From the NCBI RefSeq assembly GCF_033283405.1, contig NZ_JAWMQR010000009.1, forward strand, positions 1 through 64,000: a DNA stretch of 64,000 bases, read 5' to 3'. Source of the DNA: Halioxenophilus sp033283405 (GTDB lineage Bacteria > Pseudomonadota > Gammaproteobacteria > Pseudomonadales > Cellvibrionaceae). The position numbers and the translations under genes are program-made. Below are positions 60,561 to 64,000 of the stretch, piece by piece (positions within the stretch are counted from its first letter, which is position 1; every line of letters starts with the position of its first letter). The notes beneath the pieces are model-generated. The model worked only from the letters and a program-made list of their open reading frames with translations. It was not told where the DNA came from and made no database searches.

Positions 60561-60570
60561 GCGTTCAAGC
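60550..60570. terminator. Hairpin across the gabD stop codon
   Basis: GCTTGAAC / GCTAAG-region / GTTCAAGC forms an 8-bp stem with the stop codon in its loop. It lies between the convergent gabD and lrp-like genes. No T-run is present. Confidence 0.4.
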
Positions 60571-60580
60571 CCGGCCGGGT

Positions 60581-61051
60581 TCAGATAGGTAGTTCGGTGG
60601 TGAATTTCACTTGTTTGAGGGCAAAGATGGAATTCACCGAAGCGACGTTCGGCAGGTTGACCAACTTGTGTTTTAGCAGTTTTTCATAGTGGTCGACGCT
60701 GTTCACGATGATGCGCAACAGGTAGTCTTTTTCGCCGCTGGTTGAGTAGCATTCAACCACTTCGTCCAGGTCCATTACCGCCCGTTCAAAAGCGGCGAGC
60801 GACTCCTCTTCGTGGCTCTTGTTGGTGATATAAGCATGTACACTAACGCCCAGGTCGAGTTTTTGGGCCTCCAGTAGTGTTACCCGGCCTCGAATAACGC
60901 CATCCGCTTCCAGCCTTTTTATGCGGCGCCAGCAGGGGGTGTGCGAGAGACCAACTTTTTCGCCCAATTCGGCCATTGAGTAGTCAGCATTTTCCTGCAG
61001 TGCTCGTAGAATCTTTCGATCGTAATCATCTATTTCGATAGTCAAAGACAT
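60581..61051 (-). CDS. Lrp/AsnC family transcriptional regulator
   Basis: A 156-residue regulator. N-terminal helix-turn-helix with DDYDRKILRALQENADYSM and VGLSHTPCWRRIKRLEADGVI (first 50 residues), and a C-terminal RAM ligand domain with SVHAYI and ECYSTSGEKDYLLRI. It is divergent from the aminotransferase gene across 180 bases and so probably regulates it in response to an amino acid. Confidence 0.92.
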   Translation of the reverse strand: MSLTIEIDDYDRKILRALQENADYSMAELGEKVGLSHTPCWRRIKRLEADGVIRGRVTLLEAQKLDLGVSVHAYITNKSHEEESLAAFERAVMDLDEVVECYSTSGEKDYLLRIIVNSVDHYEKLLKHKLVNLPNVASVNSIFALKQVKFTTELPI

Positions 61052-61233
61052 TCGCGGTCTTCCATTTCTTGAACCATACCCTCTAATGATAGAAGCAGTT
61101 TTAAAAAATGCTTAACATGAGCGGCTTTTTGTGAAAAATGCCTGCCTCTTTTTTGTCAGGGCGCCGTAGCCTGGCCTGGGCCGGGCTACGTGAGTGTCTA
61201 TATTAGCTGTGCTGAATGCTCGGAGATGTAACT

Positions 61234-62430
61234 ATGTTTGAATTATTGCCAACCTTACCCGCTGACCCAATTTTGGGGCTCACGGTGGAGTGCCGTGCAG
61301 ATACCAACCTCAACAAGGTGGATCTCGGTGTTGGCGTGTTCAAGGATGAATCTGGAAATACACCCGTGTTGGCGGCCGTGAAGGAAGCCGAACGTCAATA
61401 CTTTGATACTGAACAGTCCAAAGCCTACCTGCCTGCCGGCGGAACGCCGAGGTTTATCGGGTTGGTGAATGATCTGGTATTCGGCAGTGGCCACCCGGCC
61501 TTACAGCAGCAGCGGGTTGTCACCATCCAGGGCACCGGCGGTTGTGGCTCCCTGCGCGTGGCGGCAGAGCTAATTAAGCGGGCTAACTCCTCGGCGCGGA
61601 TCTGGATCAGCGACCCGAGCTGGCCTAATCACTCGGCGTTACTCGGCAGCTCGGGTCTGGGTTTCTGCCAATATCCCTACTACGACCAAAACAGCAATAG
61701 CATACCGTTTGAGCAGATGCTCGCGGCCTTAGCTGAGGCCGAGGCCGGCGATCTGGTTTTGATCCATGCCTGCTGTCACAACCCCAGCGGCGCTGATTTG
61801 AGTGAAGCACAGTGGCAGGCGGTGACGGAGCTGGCGAAAAAGAACGGTTTCATACCCTTCATTGATATGGCCTACCAGGGTTTTGGTCAGAGCTTAGAGG
61901 CCGACGCCTATGGTATTCGCTATATGGCTGAACAGCTGCCTGAATTAGTTGTTGCTAACTCCTTTTCGAAAAACTTTGGCCTCTATCGGGAGCGGGTCGG
62001 CAGTGTTTCCATTGTTGTTAAAGATCCCAATTTGGTAGCCACTGTCAATGGGCAGATGATGAACATCGCCCGCACCATCTACTCTATGCCCCCAGCCCAT
62101 GGTGCTGCTCTGGTGGAGACGGTTCTGGCCGATACCCAGTTGCGTCAAAAGTGGCAAGAGGAGTTGGGACAGATGCGCGATCGCATTAAGAGTTTACGTA
62201 GTGCCTTAGTACAAGAGCTCAAAAATTTAGGCTGTTCTAGAGATTTTAGTTTTATAGAAGCGCAGCAGGGGATGTTTTCCTTCCTGGGTTTGAGCAAATC
62301 CCAGGTAGAACAGCTCAAAACCGCCTATAGTATTTACATGGTGGATTCGAGTCGGATCAGCATCTGTGGACTGAATTCCAAGAATATGAATTATGTTGCC
62401 CGAGCAATTGTTGACGTTGTAGACAAGTAA
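61234..62430 (+). CDS. Aromatic amino acid / aspartate aminotransferase (class I)
   Basis: A 398-residue fold-type I PLP enzyme of the AspC/TyrB family. The PLP Lys is in ANSFSKNFGLYRERVG (about residue 245), the pyridine-binding Asp in FIDMAYQGFGQ, and the substrate Arg in SRISICGLNSKN near the C-terminus. HACCHNPSGADL holds the conserved Asn. I choose ATG 61234 (MFELLPTLPADPILGL), preceded by GGAG at a good distance, over ATG 61216. Aspartate, tyrosine or phenylalanine are likely amino donors with 2-oxoglutarate. Confidence 0.9.
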   Translation: MFELLPTLPADPILGLTVECRADTNLNKVDLGVGVFKDESGNTPVLAAVKEAERQYFDTEQSKAYLPAGGTPRFIGLVNDLVFGSGHPALQQQRVVTIQGTGGCGSLRVAAELIKRANSSARIWISDPSWPNHSALLGSSGLGFCQYPYYDQNSNSIPFEQMLAALAEAEAGDLVLIHACCHNPSGADLSEAQWQAVTELAKKNGFIPFIDMAYQGFGQSLEADAYGIRYMAEQLPELVVANSFSKNFGLYRERVGSVSIVVKDPNLVATVNGQMMNIARTIYSMPPAHGAALVETVLADTQLRQKWQEELGQMRDRIKSLRSALVQELKNLGCSRDFSFIEAQQGMFSFLGLSKSQVEQLKTAYSIYMVDSSRISICGLNSKNMNYVARAIVDVVDK

Positions 62431-62612
62431 TCTCACCAACCAATTATATCCGGCTACCGCCGAACGCTCGTCACTACTGATTACACCGCCACTGCCGCGC
62501 CTGTTAACGCAGGTGGTGCAGTGGCGACTTTATAGTGACGAACTGTTGCTGCAGGCAAGGAAGCACAGCGTGGCCGGCTTTAAGGATAATTGAATGTATT
62601 GGTGGGGAAACA

Positions 62613-63872
62613 ATGGGTGCAAAAACTCCCAGTAGTGGTCGATTTGTCTCTGAACGGCGCAGCCACAAAATCCATGTCTCGGAGCTGCAAATCGGTATGT
62701 GGATTTGCAAGTTGGATCGGGATTGGCTGGAGACCCCCTTTCTATTACAGGGCTTTATGGTTGAATCCATGGCCGATATTGAAGTGGTTGCCGAACACTG
62801 CCAGTACGTATGGGTCGATGCGGTAGAAGAGCACTGGGTTGGTAATCAGCGTTTGCAATCAGCCAGCCCGGCTGCGAACAAAAAGAATATCTTTGTTAAT
62901 CAGGTGGGTTTTAGCGAAGAGACCAACCATGTTCTGGGGGTTTACCGCGAAGCCCGACGCATCACCAAATCATTACTGGATGAAGCGCGCCTAACCTCTG
63001 TCATTAATACCCGCCAGGCCAAGGAGACCGTTAACGAATGTGTTAACAGTGTCTTGCGTAATTCCGATGCGCTCATGTGGTTATCAAAAATACGCAGCCA
63101 GGACGAGTACACCAGCGAACACTGTTTAAATGTCTGCATCCTGGCCATCGCCTTCGGCCGGCAACTGGGCTACACCGAAGAGGAGCTGCACGATATCGGT
63201 ATTTGCGGCCTGTTGCACGATGTCGGCAAGATGCGAGTGCCGCCGGAGGTGCTCAACAAGCCAGGCAAGTTAACCCCCCAGGAATTTAAACAGATACAGC
63301 GCCACACCGTGTATGGCCGCAACCTGTTGATGTCCGCAGGCAGCGGTGCCGCGCAGGCGGTGGACGTAGCCTGGGCTCACCATGAACGTCTCGATGGCAG
63401 CGGTTATCCGCGCGGCCTTAAGGACAGCAATATCTCCCGGTACGCACGTATTATTGCCATCGTTGATGCCTTTGATGCGATGACGGCAGACCGCTGTTAT
63501 GGCCGGGCAATGACCTCAACCGAGGCATTGAAGAATATCTACCGGGCCCGGGGCACGCAGTTTGACGGCGAGCTGGCCGAGCAATTCCTGAAAACCATCG
63601 GCTTGTACCCACCGGGCAGTTTGGTGGAGCTGGTTAATGGCGAGGTTGGTTTGGTATTTGAGACTAACCAACGCTATCGGCAGTTGCCTAAGATTGTGCT
63701 CCTGCGCGATGCCAATAAAGCGCCGATTAATGAAAAAGTGCTCGATTTAGCGCTGGTTGAACAGGGCAAGCTGAGCCGTGACTATCTCATCCGCACTGTG
63801 CACCCCGATGGCAGTTTCGGGGTGAGTGTGCGCGCCTACCAGCAGCAGGGTTTAATGTTTCGCCACCGCTAG
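62613..63872 (+). CDS. HD-GYP domain cyclic-di-GMP phosphodiesterase with DUF3391
   Basis: A 419-residue cytoplasmic protein. The N-terminal DUF3391 domain (about residues 15-95) begins with HKIHVSELQIGMWICKLD. The HD-GYP domain follows: EHCLNVCILAI, catalytic HDVGKMRVP (about residue 202), HTVYGRNLL, and HHERLDGSGYPRGL (about 256, the GYP signature), then AIVDAFDAMTADRCYG. All metal and catalytic residues are present, so it should hydrolyse cyclic-di-GMP. Start ATG 62613 follows GGTGGGGA; ATG 62535 is upstream but adds a Cys-rich piece unlike homologues. Confidence 0.92.
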   Translation: MGAKTPSSGRFVSERRSHKIHVSELQIGMWICKLDRDWLETPFLLQGFMVESMADIEVVAEHCQYVWVDAVEEHWVGNQRLQSASPAANKKNIFVNQVGFSEETNHVLGVYREARRITKSLLDEARLTSVINTRQAKETVNECVNSVLRNSDALMWLSKIRSQDEYTSEHCLNVCILAIAFGRQLGYTEEELHDIGICGLLHDVGKMRVPPEVLNKPGKLTPQEFKQIQRHTVYGRNLLMSAGSGAAQAVDVAWAHHERLDGSGYPRGLKDSNISRYARIIAIVDAFDAMTADRCYGRAMTSTEALKNIYRARGTQFDGELAEQFLKTIGLYPPGSLVELVNGEVGLVFETNQRYRQLPKIVLLRDANKAPINEKVLDLALVEQGKLSRDYLIRTVHPDGSFGVSVRAYQQQGLMFRHR

Positions 63873-63875
63873 TGG

Positions 63876-64000
63876 CTATTTGGGCCGGGCAACGGTGGTG
63901 ATGCCACCCATCAGCGCGTAGTCGTTGCCGCCCAGGCGGGCGATCGGATCCAGTGCTTCTGCATTTACGGTCAAGCGGTTGCCATCCTGTTGAACGATGG
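63876..64000 (-). CDS. C-terminal end of a probable flavin reductase family protein (cut by window)
   Basis: On the minus strand a frame enters from the window edge and ends at TAG 63876-63878; 40 residues are visible. They include ALDPIARLGGNDYALMGG, which resembles the C-terminal part of FMN-binding flavin reductase-like (DIM6/NTAB) proteins (PIARLGGxxYA). It converges with the HD-GYP gene with a gap of 3 bases. Confidence 0.6.
   Translation of the reverse strand, partial: IVQQDGNRLTVNAEALDPIARLGGNDYALMGGITTVARPK

Noticed and set aside
1..64000. CRISPR arrays, insertion sequences, prophage, tRNA or rRNA genes
   Set aside because: I saw no regularly spaced repeats, transposase or phage genes, and no T-loop sequences in a tRNA setting by eye; a tRNA scan would settle the last point.

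Overview
This window looks like a chromosomal segment of a marine or aquatic gammaproteobacterium, probably near Cellvibrionales/Spongiibacteraceae. That placement is an inference from the protein families (fadBA, gpsA-DUF4389-sixA, scoAB, TonB receptors, DUF885 and DUF1244 proteins, an RND pump, nitrate assimilation by NasA/NirBD) and from a CsrB-type RNA. I see no phage, insertion sequence, CRISPR array, rRNA or tRNA. The window opens inside one gene and closes inside another.

Layout. 1-5.1 kb: the C-terminal part of a giant surface protein (DUF11-like and PKD-like repeats) ending in a JDVT-CTERM-type sorting tail, overlapped by its likely dedicated intramembrane protease. 5.3-5.7 kb: an orphan protein with three YRG motifs. 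5.8-9.7 kb (minus): a thiamine-uptake operon under a TPP riboswitch. 9.9-13.3 kb: fadBA. 13.5-19.7 kb: ndh, an OsmC-like protein, htpG, then gpsA-DUF4389-sixA. 19.7-20.15 kb (minus): an unannotated CsrB-like RNA with 22 GGA motifs. 20.6-23.9 kb: a DUF885 lipoprotein and a secreted glycerophosphodiesterase. 24.1-34.4 kb: nitrate assimilation, with moaA-moaB-moeA-DUF1244 and nasA on the minus strand and cobA-nirB-nirD on the plus strand, separated by a control region with divergent sigma-54 promoters. 34.6-40.7 kb: a TraF-like outer membrane protein and an RND efflux pair. 41.1-46.6 kb (minus): a TonB receptor, 8-oxoguanine deaminase and an NCS2 purine permease. 46.6-48.2 kb: about 1.6 kb without a gene, holding a candidate sigma-54-dependent small RNA. 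48.2-54.4 kb: a complete glucosylglycerate synthesis and phosphorolysis cluster. 54.4-55.9 kb (minus): a truncated hemoglobin and an iron-sulfur flavoreductase. 56.5-63.9 kb: scoAB, a divergent LysR regulator, gabD, Lrp, an aromatic/aspartate aminotransferase, an HD-GYP protein, and the end of a probable flavin reductase.

How the genes fit together. NasA reduces nitrate to nitrite and NirBD reduces nitrite to ammonium; the moa/moe genes supply molybdopterin cofactor and CobA makes the siroheme precursor. In the glucosylglycerate cluster, GpgS and a HAD phosphatase make the compatible solute, while a GH13 phosphorylase and glycerate kinase return its carbon as glucose-1-phosphate and 3-phosphoglycerate. 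The thiamine operon links an outer membrane receptor, a binding protein, a PnuC-type permease and a kinase. The strongest undescribed items are the CsrB-like RNA, the sigma-54 small RNA, and the intrinsic terminator written into the first codons of the sorting protease gene.
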